From contig NZ_KQ969498.1 of assembly GCF_001578885.1 (NCBI RefSeq), forward strand, positions 23,995 through 58,077: 34,083 bases of DNA, read 5' to 3'. The notes beneath the pieces were generated by a model. That model saw only the letters and a program-made list of their open reading frames with translations, was not told where the DNA came from and did no database searches. Numbering within the stretch: position 1 is the first letter of the stretch; each line of letters begins with the position of its first letter. Both the position numbers and the translations under genes were made by a program. This document shows positions 24,761 through 34,072 of the stretch, piece by piece. The stretch is from Streptococcus sp. DD12 (lineage in GTDB: Bacteria > Bacillota > Bacilli > Lactobacillales > Streptococcaceae).

Positions 24761-25429
24761 TTATGTGATATCCTGATGGTTACTTTTCCCTTGAGAAACA
24801 GCCCAGATGGCCAATTGCGTCCGCCCCTTGACTCCGAGCTTAGCAAAAATATCAGATAGATAATTCCGAACGGTACCTTCCGACAAAAAAAGTTCGTTCG
24901 CTATTTGCTTATTTGATGCCCCTCGGACCACCCAGTCGACAATGGTTTCCTCAGTCTGAGAAAGTTTGCCTTTGCCATAGTCCTTACTGCCACCTGTAAA
25001 TCCTGTTTGCGCTAAAATTGAAAATTGGCGAATCAACAATTTTGTCACAGTAGGAGACAGCACAGCCCCTCCCTCGTAAATGGTTTGCATGTAGTGGTAG
25101 AGGGACTCGACAGACAAATCATCCAGCAAAAATCCCGCTACTTGCTGTCTCAAACAGGTGAGGATAAAATTATCATCGCTAAACTCAGATAAAATCACTA
25201 CGTTTGGGTGCAAACGCAAGGTAGCCAAAGCTTCTAAACACTCGATGACACGATGGCGAGAATTACTGGCATTAAGCAGAATCAGATCTGGGTGCCATTC
25301 CACAACAACAGGAAGAAGCACATCCGATGGGTAATCGCTACTCTTGAGTTGTAAATCCCTATAGGGAGAAAGAGCTGATACCAAGGACTCCCGGACAATG
25401 GGATGACTATCCACAATTAAAACTTTCAC
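24761..25429 (-). CDS. NarL/LuxR-family regulator with degenerate receiver domain
   Basis: 222 residues. The C-terminal LuxR helix-turn-helix is intact (LSQTEETIVDWVVRGASNKQIANELFLSEGTVRNYLSDIFAKLGVKGRTQL, about 157-205). The N-terminal receiver has lost its chemistry: the acidic pair is Asp7-Ser8, the phospho-acceptor position is Asn53, and the conserved Lys is Asp103; Ser81 replaces the switch Thr/Ser. It cannot be phosphorylated in the usual way. GTG start with GAGGAG six bases before. No histidine kinase gene nearby. It lies just upstream of, and in line with, the mannose-family PTS operon, which it may control. Confidence 0.85.
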   Translation of the reverse strand: MKVLIVDSHPIVRESLVSALSPYRDLQLKSSDYPSDVLLPVVVEWHPDLILLNASNSRHRVIECLEALATLRLHPNVVILSEFSDDNFILTCLRQQVAGFLLDDLSVESLYHYMQTIYEGGAVLSPTVTKLLIRQFSILAQTGFTGGSKDYGKGKLSQTEETIVDWVVRGASNKQIANELFLSEGTVRNYLSDIFAKLGVKGRTQLAIWAVSQGKSNHQDIT

Positions 25430-25852
25430 TGCATTCTCCTCACTTTTCTAACAACTTAGCGCCTTTTCACGCATCCATCCTCTTTGACCGTGCTACGCTT
25501 CGCTGAAAGGAGCCTTTATCTCTTGGCAGAGAGCCTTTTCGTTAAAGATCCCTGTTATCAACTGCCACAGCTAGAGCTAACCAACTCCTTTTGGATTATT
25601 ATATCACAGACACTTTATGAAATAAGAAGGTTTATAAACTTAATATGACATAGCTAAAAAATATTTTTCATTTTCCTTACAAAGCCTTTACCGATGGGCT
25701 TTTTCTCCATTGAAAAGAATCAAAAAATTGCCTCACTAATGCCGACAAGTGCAATGAGACACAAAAAACACTTCTGTTTCATGTGAAGTAACAGAAGTGT
25801 TTTCTTTGTTTTCGTTTGAGACTGCTATTTTGTCATCCGACCTGACGGTCTA
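25430..25852 (-). other. Intergenic region with promoter and long leader of the NarL-type regulator
   Basis: This stretch has no gene that I can support. From right to left (transcription direction) it contains the bglP terminator (25762-25803), a possible second hairpin ending in TTTTTT (about 25724-25755), a small AAAGCC/GGCTTT hairpin (25681-25703), and an extended promoter TGA-TATAAT (25598-25603). The leader of roughly 160 bases carries an AAAAGGAG not followed by a good frame (only a GTG frame of eight codons) and several short inverted repeats. I recognise no known riboswitch in it. Confidence 0.55.
25762..25803 (-). terminator. bglP terminator
   Basis: Perfect 12-bp arms AACACTTCTGTT / AACAGAAGTGTT (25767-25778, 25790-25801) followed on the minus strand by TTTTTG. 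Confidence 0.85.
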
Positions 25853-27763
<1,911 letters not shown>

Positions 27764-27794
27764 TTATTATGAGTTACTGAGACTTAGGCAAAAG

Positions 27795-27873
27795 AAAAAC
27801 CTAAACAAATACCAAAAACCTAGACAACTTTCGCCAGAAAGCCCTACATTTCTCGTATTCATTTAGGTTTTGC
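27795..27873 (-). terminator. bglP leader (conditional) terminator
   Basis: On the minus strand, AAAACCTAAA from the end of the RAT region can pair with TTTAGGTTTTT about 60 bases later; an alternative partner TAGGTTTTTGG lies in between. Overlap with the RAT means that antiterminator binding would exclude the terminator, the standard bgl/lic layout. Confidence 0.6.
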
Positions 27874-27893
27874 CTGCCAAACAGTAACAATCC
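27866..27893 (-). promoter_or_regulatory. RAT site (ribonucleic antiterminator) of bglP
   Basis: The minus strand reads GGATTGTTACTG, then TTTG, then GCAGGCAAAACC: near-identical to the RAT consensus of the sacB/bgl/lic family bound by dimeric BglG/SacY/LicT antiterminators. Confidence 0.92.
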
Positions 27894-27907
27894 TTTTTAC
27901 ATGCTCT

Positions 27908-27945
27908 ATAGTAGCATAGACTTTTCAAACTTGCAAGCGCTTTCT
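27908..27945 (-). promoter_or_regulatory. bglP promoter with cre
   Basis: Minus strand TTGCAA (27931-27936), 17 bp, TGC-TACTAT (27908-27913). TTGCAAGCGCTTTCT on the plus strand (27931-27945) fully matches the cre consensus and covers the -35, so CcpA repression is expected. Confidence 0.82.
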
Positions 27946-27956
27946 AAAAACTTTTT

Positions 27957-27980
27957 TAAAAAAACCTCCTCAGGAGGCTT
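27957..27980 (-). terminator. Terminator of the LytTR/LiaF-like operon
   Basis: Minus strand AAGCCTCC-tga-GGAGGTTT followed by further T. Confidence 0.75.
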
Positions 27981-28005
27981 AGTGAAATAAACGGAGAAGT
28001 TCTGA

Positions 28006-28671
28006 TTACAGATAAATCACCTTAAGATAGCCAAAGTTAACTTCGCCATGCAAGCGTAAAACCTTGCTAGCAGAAAGAGGAGCCTCCTCAATCGACGTCG
28101 CCCCAAAGGCCGCTGCCACATCCGATTGCACACGCCATTCTCGAGGAACATAGAGTTCTGCATAGCCAAAATTAACCTCAATCGTCAAGTCCCCTGTCCT
28201 AAGGTCAGACTCGATTGGATCAAAGAAAACTTTGAGCTTACCAAAATTGACCTCTAGCACTTCCTTGCTAAAATCTCCCCCACTGACGTAGTGTGTCTTG
28301 CTACCAAAATTCACTTCATTAGATGAGGCGTAGTTACGGGCAACCTTTTGTTGATAGGTGAACCCTTTTCTTTGCCCACCTATCAGGATGCTGATGCCGA
28401 TTACAGCTAAAACCCCTGCCAAAAAAACAGTTCCAGAGCTAATATCAAAAAATTCATAAACGTTATTGATAATGGAAAAACTAATCCAAGCCAAGATGAG
28501 ACCCCAAATCCATTGGCGATTCCATAAACAATGTAAAGCCCAGACCGCAAAACAAAGCCCTATAATCAGAGGCCAAACATTAAAGTCCATGAGAGGAAAA
28601 CCAAAGTAACCCTGAAGAAGCACCCAAACGGCTCCTAATATAAAAATTGTCCCAATCAAAAAACGACGCAT
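28006..28671 (-). CDS. LiaF-like membrane protein paired with LytTR regulator
   Basis: 221 residues. Four membrane segments (about 3-23, 30-48, 55-73 and 80-98) are followed by a soluble domain with four repeats of a VNFG strand motif (SNEVNFGSK, LEVNFGKLKV, IEVNFGYAELYVP, GEVNFGYLKVIYL), as in the beta-helical C-terminal domain of LiaF/cell-wall antibiotic response proteins. It starts four bases after the LytTR gene stop. By analogy with LytTR regulatory systems of streptococci (HdrRM, BrsRM), the membrane partner may hold the regulator inactive; LiaF-type domains also sense envelope stress in other systems. Function inferred. Confidence 0.82.
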   Translation of the reverse strand: MRRFLIGTIFILGAVWVLLQGYFGFPLMDFNVWPLIIGLCFAVWALHCLWNRQWIWGLILAWISFSIINNVYEFFDISSGTVFLAGVLAVIGISILIGGQRKGFTYQQKVARNYASSNEVNFGSKTHYVSGGDFSKEVLEVNFGKLKVFFDPIESDLRTGDLTIEVNFGYAELYVPREWRVQSDVAAAFGATSIEEAPLSASKVLRLHGEVNFGYLKVIYL

Positions 28672-28675
28672 ATGC

Positions 28676-29122
28676 TTACCTCAATTCTTTTATTTTATCT
28701 TTGACCGAATGGTAGTAATGTCGAGAAACGTGAACTTCCTTGTAGGTCTCATAAAAAGCCAGAGTGCTGGTCCCTGAAAAAGATTTCTCTATCGAATAAA
28801 TCTGCCCAAGATTAGCAATCGTTGACTTAGATATACGACTAAACCTGGCGGGCAAGAGCTCTTCAAGCTCATAAAGTTTGAAATGCACTTCATAGGCCTC
28901 ACCCTTGGTATGGGCGTACACCCTAGGTCCTTCAGTTTCAAAAAAGAGCACCTCATCCAAAGAAAGGAAATATTGCCCCGTCCCCTTGTAAAAAGTCAGA
29001 CTAGGGCTCGGTGACTGCTCAAGCTGATGATAGATTTCCCTAACTTCATCCGTCCAAGCAGGGGCTTTTATAAGAACCTCTGCTTCTTTGAGCTGGTTAT
29101 CAATCTCTATCCGAACCCGCAT
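28676..29122 (-). CDS. LytTR-family transcriptional regulator
   Basis: 148 residues, no receiver domain. An N-terminal segment (MRVRIEIDNQLKEAEVLIKAPAWTDEVREIYHQLEQ) precedes a LytTR DNA-binding domain (about 50-146; LDEVLFFETEGPRVYAHT, ELLPARFSRISKSTIANLGQIYSIE). The start MRVRIEID has AGGTGAAGGG. A perfect LytTR-type direct repeat lies just upstream of its promoter, so it very likely activates itself. In streptococci, stand-alone LytTR regulators with a membrane partner control bacteriocin and competence genes. Confidence 0.88.
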   Translation of the reverse strand: MRVRIEIDNQLKEAEVLIKAPAWTDEVREIYHQLEQSPSPSLTFYKGTGQYFLSLDEVLFFETEGPRVYAHTKGEAYEVHFKLYELEELLPARFSRISKSTIANLGQIYSIEKSFSGTSTLAFYETYKEVHVSRHYYHSVKDKIKELR

Positions 29123-29144
29123 CCCTTCACCTCTCTTTTCTCTA

Positions 29145-29173
29145 ATCATAGCAAAATAAGAACTAGCCTTCAA
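29145..29173 (-). promoter_or_regulatory. Promoter of the LytTR/LiaF-like operon
   Basis: Minus strand TTGAAG (29168-29173), 17 bp, TGC-TATGAT (29145-29150), about 23 bases before the start. Confidence 0.75.
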
Positions 29174-29182
29174 GCGCCTGTC

Positions 29183-29213
29183 GCTAAGTGGTCATCTCAG
29201 CTAGCTAAGTGGT
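29183..29213 (-). promoter_or_regulatory. LytTR direct-repeat binding site
   Basis: ACCACTTAGC occurs twice on the minus strand (29204-29213 and 29183-29192) with a 21-bp period, that is 9-bp repeats separated by 12 bp, the spacing used by LytTR activators. It ends nine bases upstream of the -35. Confidence 0.82.
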
Positions 29214-29235
29214 ATTACCATCCAGATGAGATTGC

Positions 29236-29264
29236 AAAAAAAGGTTAAGACAGTTGTCTTAACC
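29236..29264 (-). terminator. Terminator of the oxidoreductase/glyoxalase operon
   Basis: Minus strand GGTTAAGACA-ac-TGTCTTAACC followed by seven T, just after the glyoxalase-family gene. Confidence 0.88.
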
Positions 29265-29276
29265 CCTTCTACAAAC

Positions 29277-30131
29277 TTATTTCTTGGCCAAACGTAGGCG
29301 CGTTTGAATGCCATCGGCATCCGTCACGCTCAACAAAGTCGAGGTCAGCCAAGTTACCTGAGCTCCTAGATTCTCTGCACGTCTTGCAATAGCTAACAGG
29401 TCTGACTTAGTTGCTAACTCAAGAACATAGTAGGCCAAGCCCGGCTCTTTGATTTCTCGGGTGCTCTGTTGGGGAGCAGCCCACTCATTAACCGCCAGAT
29501 GGTGATGATAGTCCCCTGAGGCAATCCATGAGGCTGAAGGCATGGCAAACTTTTCAGACATCGCCAACAATTCCTGATAAAAAGCGCTAGATTGACTCGC
29601 ATGTCTCGTGGATAGATGCACATGTCCCATCCGGCTCCCAGGCGCCAAGTGGAATGGTTCGTGTTTTTCACCCATATCGTAAATAGCCTGAGCATCCAAC
29701 TCCTCAGTCACACCGATAATGCGGCCATCCTCACGGATATCCCACTCCTGCACAGGCTTGTCTCGATAGAGTTCAATGCCATTTCCCTCCGGGTCTTCCA
29801 AGTACAGCGCTTCGCTATAGCCGTGGTCAGCACCACCAACGAAAGGCACCTCTAAGTCAGCTAACCGCTTAAAAACATCCCCTAGGGTCTGGCGACTAGG
29901 TAAGACGATGGCCATATGATACAACCCAAAGCTTGCCTGACTACTGCCGGTGGCAGAGGTTTCATAAAGGGCAACCAAGGGCTGTCCAGCCACTCCTAGA
30001 CGCACATAACCCTCACGTTCGTCTATGACATCCATACCAAGAACAATCTCATAAAAAGCTTTCTCCTGGGCTAAATCTCTGACATTAAGAGCTACCTCTC
30101 CAAGGTAAACCTGACTATTGTAAGGATACAT
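29277..30131 (-). CDS. VOC-family protein, CatE-like (catechol 2,3-dioxygenase / glyoxalase fold)
   Basis: 284 residues, two VOC repeats (about 8-130 and 165-280). Metal-ligand candidates are His in LYHMAIVLPS, Glu in EGNGIELYRD and His in MGHVHLSTRHAS. Bacterial relatives such as CatE detoxify catechols and quinone-related compounds. The start MYPYNSQ follows AGGAGGGG directly; a longer in-frame start contains that ribosome site. Last of three genes in a likely detoxification operon. Confidence 0.85.
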   Translation of the reverse strand: MYPYNSQVYLGEVALNVRDLAQEKAFYEIVLGMDVIDEREGYVRLGVAGQPLVALYETSATGSSQASFGLYHMAIVLPSRQTLGDVFKRLADLEVPFVGGADHGYSEALYLEDPEGNGIELYRDKPVQEWDIREDGRIIGVTEELDAQAIYDMGEKHEPFHLAPGSRMGHVHLSTRHASQSSAFYQELLAMSEKFAMPSASWIASGDYHHHLAVNEWAAPQQSTREIKEPGLAYYVLELATKSDLLAIARRAENLGAQVTWLTSTLLSVTDADGIQTRLRLAKK

Positions 30132-30162
30132 ATTCCCCTCCTCATTCATGCGACATCAGGCC

Positions 30163-30732
30163 TTATTTGACTAAAGCGTAGCCACCAACCCAACTGATTT
30201 GTTCGCGAACGGCCAGAGTAATAGCCAAGAAGCCCATGGCCTCCAATTCACGTGAACGTTTCAAGCTACCCGCATCAACAGTCGCCAAGCCACCAGCTTC
30301 AATCATTTTTGCCACACGCACCTTAGCTTCTTCATCGTCAGATGCCAACTGCACCGCGCCTTGATTCTCACCAACCTTACGACTAGCAATATTAGCTGCA
30401 AAAATGGTATTAAAGCCTTTCACAATAGTACTCTCTGGCAAAAGTTTGGCAATTTCTTCCGCTGCAGATGACCCAGCAGGCGTAACCAACTCATCCATAT
30501 TATCAAAATTAACTGGGTTGGTGATATCAATCACGATTTTTCCTGCCAAAGCTTCCTTATAGTTGGCTGCAATGCTCTCTACAGCTCCGTAAGGAACAGC
30601 CAATACCGCAATGTCTCCAACGACACCATCAGCCTCTTTACCAATAAAATTAACCGTTTGCCCTGCTGCTTCAAAAACACTTTGAATCGCTTTTCCCATG
30701 TTACCTTGTCCAAAAATTGTAATGTTACTCAT
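30163..30732 (-). CDS. NADPH-dependent F420-reductase-like oxidoreductase
   Basis: 189 residues from MSNITIFGQGNMGKAI. The Rossmann glycine motif GQGNMG lies at 8-13, followed by DIAVLAVPYGAV and IVIDITNPVNF. This NADP-oxidoreductase family (COG2085-like) in non-F420 organisms has uncertain substrates. MSN has AGAGGTAG at good spacing; an alternative upstream ATG at 30831 would add 33 residues without a clear ribosome site. Second gene of the operon. Confidence 0.82.
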   Translation of the reverse strand: MSNITIFGQGNMGKAIQSVFEAAGQTVNFIGKEADGVVGDIAVLAVPYGAVESIAANYKEALAGKIVIDITNPVNFDNMDELVTPAGSSAAEEIAKLLPESTIVKGFNTIFAANIASRKVGENQGAVQLASDDEEAKVRVAKMIEAGGLATVDAGSLKRSRELEAMGFLAITLAVREQISWVGGYALVK

Positions 30733-30843
30733 TGTATCTACCTCTTTTTTCTGATTAGTGTGACTCTCAGGATCTTGTGAAGGACCCTTTTTACTTGTAA
30801 AAATAGTTAAAAAATCTAAAAAATGTTTCATCTGCTCACTTGC

Positions 30844-31473
30844 CTATTTCTCTAGAACAGATATCCGTTCTCTAATATGCTTAGCACTTTCAATCTCATC
30901 AACGACAGCAATCGCGTAATCCGCATAGCTGATCACACTCTCACCAGCTGCATTTGTTGTGAAAACTTCCCCAGCAAGGATATAGCCACCAGTTCGTTCC
31001 CCATCTGCGACAAAATTTGCCGCAGGACTAATAAAAGTCCAATTGAGCTCATCTTTAGTTCGAAGAACTTCCAGTTCATCTGCTTGAGCCTTGGCCAATG
31101 GTTTAAATTCTTCCGGAAAGTCTGGGCTATCCAAGAGACGACTTGAGTGACTCTCGTCCAGATAGAGACTCCCCGCCCCACCAACAATAAGGAGATGGGC
31201 CTTGTTACCAGCCAAAATATCTGCAAAGTGCTGAATAGATTGACTATGTAAGTGAAGTGTCTCTGGTGTGTAAGCCCCAAAGGCTGATACGACTGCATCA
31301 AATCCCTTTAAGTCTTCCTTAGTCAAATCAAAAAGATCTTTTTGAATAACCTGACTCGCCTTTGATTGGTTTTCCGACCGCACAATAGCAGTCACCTCAT
31401 GTCCACGCTTAATAGCTTCTTCCACAATAAGTTGACCCGCTTTCCCGTTTGCTGCCACAACTGCAATTTTCAT
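30844..31473 (-). CDS. NAD(P)-binding (NmrA/YwnB-like) oxidoreductase
   Basis: 209 residues, atypical short-chain dehydrogenase fold. MKIAVVAANGKAGQLIVEEAIKRGHEVTAIVR is the nucleotide-binding start, and later segments FDAVVSAFGAY and LNWTFISPAANF are typical of this family. Likely reduces or senses a small electrophile. AGGAGGAAA ribosome site. First gene of an operon with two more oxidoreductase/VOC genes, under a strong promoter flanked by paired operators. Confidence 0.85.
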   Translation of the reverse strand: MKIAVVAANGKAGQLIVEEAIKRGHEVTAIVRSENQSKASQVIQKDLFDLTKEDLKGFDAVVSAFGAYTPETLHLHSQSIQHFADILAGNKAHLLIVGGAGSLYLDESHSSRLLDSPDFPEEFKPLAKAQADELEVLRTKDELNWTFISPAANFVADGERTGGYILAGEVFTTNAAGESVISYADYAIAVVDEIESAKHIRERISVLEK

Positions 31474-31499
31474 TGTAATTTCCTCCTAAAAATTTTACA

Positions 31500-31560
31500 T
31501 GTAACTTTCTTGTTTACATCTACAAGTATACACCTTTCTTTTGTAATGTCAACAGTTACA
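31500..31560 (-). promoter_or_regulatory. Operon promoter bracketed by two TGTAA-N9-TTACA operators
   Basis: Minus strand TTGACA (31547-31552), 16 bp, TATACT (31525-31530). TGTAA-N9-TTACA occurs at 31542-31560 (over the -35) and at 31500-31518 (over the transcription start), centres 42 bp apart. The layout predicts tight repression by a dimeric repressor, perhaps of HxlR, MarR or TetR type, not encoded here. Confidence 0.8.
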
Positions 31561-31608
31561 TCTACTTTTTTTATAATTTTTTTCCTTATCTCCCCAAAGC
31601 TTTTCTTC

Positions 31609-31641
31609 AAAAAAAGAAAAAAGCCCCATTTCAAGGCTTTT
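31609..31641 (-). terminator. tRNA-Thr terminator
   Basis: Minus strand AAAAGCC-loop-GGCTTTTTTC with more T following, 15 bases after the tRNA. Confidence 0.7.
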
Positions 31642-31655
31642 CATGTCTTTATTTA

Positions 31656-31728
31656 TGCCGACTGCAGGGATCGAACCTGTGACCTACGCGTTACGAGTGC
31701 GTTGCTCTACCAACTGAGCTAAGTCGGC
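31656..31728 (-). tRNA. tRNA-Thr (anticodon CGT)
   Basis: Cloverleaf on the minus strand: acceptor GCCGACT/AGTCGGC, D arm GCTC-AGTTGGTA-GAGC, anticodon loop CTCGTAA (CGT, reads ACG), T loop TTCGATC. CCA not encoded. Confidence 0.95.
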
Positions 31729-31740
31729 AATTACTCACTC

Positions 31741-31768
31741 AGTATAGCATTCTGAGAGTGGATGTCAA
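31741..31768 (-). promoter_or_regulatory. tRNA-Thr promoter
   Basis: Minus strand TTGACA (31763-31768), 16 bp, TATACT (31741-31746), about 13 bases before the tRNA. Confidence 0.82.
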
Positions 31769-31802
31769 GTCCTTTTAGCTGATCTTTTTAATCAGAATCT
31801 GA

Positions 31803-32695
31803 CTAGAAAAAATCTTCTATTTGAGACAGGACCTCCGCTTTCTGAACATGATAGAGATCATGAGGAGCATCCATATACACGCTTTGAATATTCGACTGGT
31901 TTCTAGCAAAAGCTATTGCATAGTTCTGCCACTTCGATGGACTAAAACTGCTTCCCTCCCCATTTGAAACCAAGAGAAGTACAGAGATTTGGGGATAAAT
32001 GGTAAATTTGCTAACCTTTTGGGCATTTTTCATTACAGTACGGGTCTCATTGAGCATAGCCGTCGACAGCAAGATCTTGTAGGCTAAAAATCGGTATTGC
32101 TGACGCTCACTTTTGGTCAAGTCAGAATTCTTCAGGTAAACAGACTCTGGGAAATAACGGAGCAGGCCAATCTTACGCGTCCAATAGGCTAAGGTTATGA
32201 GAGTTGGGTGTTCTTTTAAATCTTCATAGCTCGCCGGCAAGGCCCAATCTAGGCCAATCAAAGCCTTCACTTCATTTGGATATTTCTCTTGCCAAGCAAG
32301 ACTCTCTTAACTAGCCATTGAATGCGAAATAATTACATAAGGTCCTGAAACATGAGCTTGCGCCAAAGCTTGACGCGTCTCAGAAAGGACCTCCATCACA
32401 TCGCTTGAACGATCACAATCTTCGCTAAAATCATATCCTGCTCTCTCCACGATGACAGCTTTGTATTTTTTGGATAGAGGATCTGATAGATTCTTAACGT
32501 CTCAAATGGGAGGGGTGATACCAGCCTTGAAAGAAAAACGATTGTTTCAGACCCTTCTCCTTTAATAGAGACATTCATTCGATGTCCATTGACTGTAACT
32601 TGTTTACCAATGGGTGTGAGAAGCTTACTTTCATTTCGTAAACTGAATTGATAAAAAACTAAAGCAGCCATAAAAAGAGCAGGAGAAACCCACAA
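31803..32695 (-). pseudogene. Decayed alpha/beta hydrolase gene
   Basis: Conceptual translation gives a membrane-anchored alpha/beta hydrolase of roughly 300 residues: an N-terminal hydrophobic segment, then VNGHRMNVSIKGEGSETIVF, then KYKAVIVERAGYDFSE, the nucleophile region PYVIISHSMAS, and a C-terminal half (KALIGLDWALP... to SQIEDFF). It is broken by a frameshift near 32529-32540, an in-frame TGA at 32502-32504, and an in-frame TAA at 32307-32309 directly after the nucleophile segment. Three lesions make function very unlikely. It lies between fba and tRNA-Thr on the same strand; no clear start codon with ribosome site remains. Confidence 0.88.
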
Positions 32696-32805
32696 ACGAT
32701 CCAGTTCACATTTTGACTTCTTTTTTCAACCACAATGTACAATGAATACCCCTCCAATCAGACTTCCAGTAACTTATAAGAGTTACCGAACAGCTGACTT
32801 TCCCA

Positions 32806-32838
32806 CAAAAAAACAAGACCCAAATGGGATCTTGTTTT
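32806..32838 (-). terminator. fba terminator
   Basis: Minus strand AAAACAAGATCCC-attt-GGGTCTTGTTTTTTT: near-perfect stem (one G-U pair) and T-run. Confidence 0.88.
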
Positions 32839-32847
32839 CTACAGTAA

Positions 32848-33729
32848 TTAAGCTTTACCTTCTGAACCGAAAACGTCGATACGTTCTTCAACAGCAGCAG
32901 TAATTGCTTCGAAACCTGGTTTCAAGAATTTACGTGGGTCGAAGAGTTTCTTCTTGTCGTATTCAGCTTCATTTGCTTCGTAGTCAGCAACAAATTTACG
33001 AGTTGCATTTGCAAAAGCAATTTGACATTCAGTGTTAACGTTAACTTTCGCAACACCCAATTTGATAGCTTCTTTGATTTGGTCATCAGGAATACCTGAA
33101 CCACCGTGCAATACGATTGGGAAACCAGGAACAGCTTCAGTTAATTTTTGAAGGTGGTCCAAGTGAAGTCCAGTCCAGTTTTCAGGGTAAGGACCGTGGA
33201 TGTTACCGATACCAGCAGCCAAGAAGTCGATACCAGTAGCAACCATTGCTTTAGCATCTTCGATTGGAGCCAATTCACCATCACCGACGATTCCGTCTTC
33301 TTCACCACCGATAGTTCCAACTTCAGCTTCCACTGAAACTCCGTTAGCATGCGCAAATTCAACAACTTTTGCAGCTTTTTCAAGGTTTTCTTCAACTGGA
33401 AGATGAGAACCATCAAACATAACTGAAGTATAACCCACACGGATACATTCAAGCGCATCATCATAGTGACCATGGTCCAAGTGGATAGCAACAGGAACTG
33501 TAATTCCCATTGATTCTACCAACTCTTCAATAAGCAATTTACAAAGTTTGTAACCACCCATATATTTTGCAGCACCCATAGAAGTTTGGATAAGCACAGG
33601 AGCTTGTTTAGCTTCTGCTGCACGCAAAATAGCTTGTGTCCACTCAAGGTTGTTTGTGTTAAATCCACCAACAGCATATCCGTTATCACGGGCTGCTTGG
33701 ACAAATTTTTCTGCTGAAACGATTGCCAT
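32848..33729 (-). CDS. fba: Fructose-bisphosphate aldolase, class II
   Basis: 293 residues, zinc-dependent class II aldolase. Zinc His ligands in VAIHLDHGHYDD (near 85) and in the later HGPYP and LHGGSG segments; FDGSHLPVEEN is a further family motif. Cleaves fructose 1,6-bisphosphate in glycolysis. Ribosome site GAGGAGG, own promoter and terminator. Codon use is very regular, as expected for a highly expressed gene. Confidence 0.96.
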   Translation of the reverse strand: MAIVSAEKFVQAARDNGYAVGGFNTNNLEWTQAILRAAEAKQAPVLIQTSMGAAKYMGGYKLCKLLIEELVESMGITVPVAIHLDHGHYDDALECIRVGYTSVMFDGSHLPVEENLEKAAKVVEFAHANGVSVEAEVGTIGGEEDGIVGDGELAPIEDAKAMVATGIDFLAAGIGNIHGPYPENWTGLHLDHLQKLTEAVPGFPIVLHGGSGIPDDQIKEAIKLGVAKVNVNTECQIAFANATRKFVADYEANEAEYDKKKLFDPRKFLKPGFEAITAAVEERIDVFGSEGKA

Positions 33730-33777
33730 TTAAATTGGCCTCCTCTATATTTTTCTGGGTAACCCCATTCGTTATAA

Positions 33778-33806
33778 ATTGTAACACGTTTTCATCAAAA
33801 AATCTA
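33778..33806 (-). promoter_or_regulatory. fba promoter
   Basis: Minus strand TAGATT (33801-33806), 17 bp, extended TGT-TACAAT (33778-33783), about 50 bases before the start. Confidence 0.55.
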
Positions 33807-33825
33807 GGGAATACTGCAAGAAACA

Positions 33826-33852
33826 GAAAAAGACCAGCATTACAGCTGGTCT
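33826..33852 (-). terminator. tRNA-Glu/tRNA-Leu transcript terminator
   Basis: Minus strand GACCAGCTG-ta-atGCTGGTC followed by TTTTTC, six bases after tRNA-Leu. Confidence 0.8.
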
Positions 33853-33857
33853 CATTA

Positions 33858-33943
33858 TGCGGAGAGAGGGACTTGAACCCTCACGACCAAAAGCGGTCAC
33901 AAGATCCTTAGTCTTGCGCGTCTGCCAATTCCGCCATCCCCGC
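33858..33943 (-). tRNA. tRNA-Leu (anticodon AAG)
   Basis: 86 bases with a long variable arm typical of tRNA-Leu. Acceptor GCGGGGA/TCTCCGC, anticodon stem CAAGA/TCTTG, loop CTAAGGA (AAG, reads CTT and, if A34 is deaminated, more of the CTN box). CCA not encoded. Confidence 0.95.
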
Positions 33944-34000
33944 AAACAATCCTATAAGCTTAAACTAGCGTATAGCAAAAAAAGATTTCTCTTTTTTATA

Positions 34001-34072
34001 TAGTCCGTACGGGATTCGAACCCGTGTTACCGCCGTGAAAAGGCGGTGTCTTAACCCCTTGACCAACGGACC
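34001..34072 (-). tRNA. tRNA-Glu (anticodon TTC)
   Basis: 72 bases. Acceptor GGTCCGT/ACGGACT, anticodon arm CCGCC-TTTTCAC-GGCGG (TTC), T arm ACGGG-TTCGAAT-CCCGT. Co-directional with tRNA-Leu; its promoter is outside the window. Confidence 0.96.

Noticed and set aside
31542..31557. PadR operator (ATGT-N8-ACAT)
   Set aside because: One such match can be read within the first operator, but the second operator does not share it; TGTAA-N9-TTACA explains both sites.
32706..32891. Frame overlapping the end of fba and its terminator
   Set aside because: Runs through the fba stop region and a strong terminator; no ribosome site.
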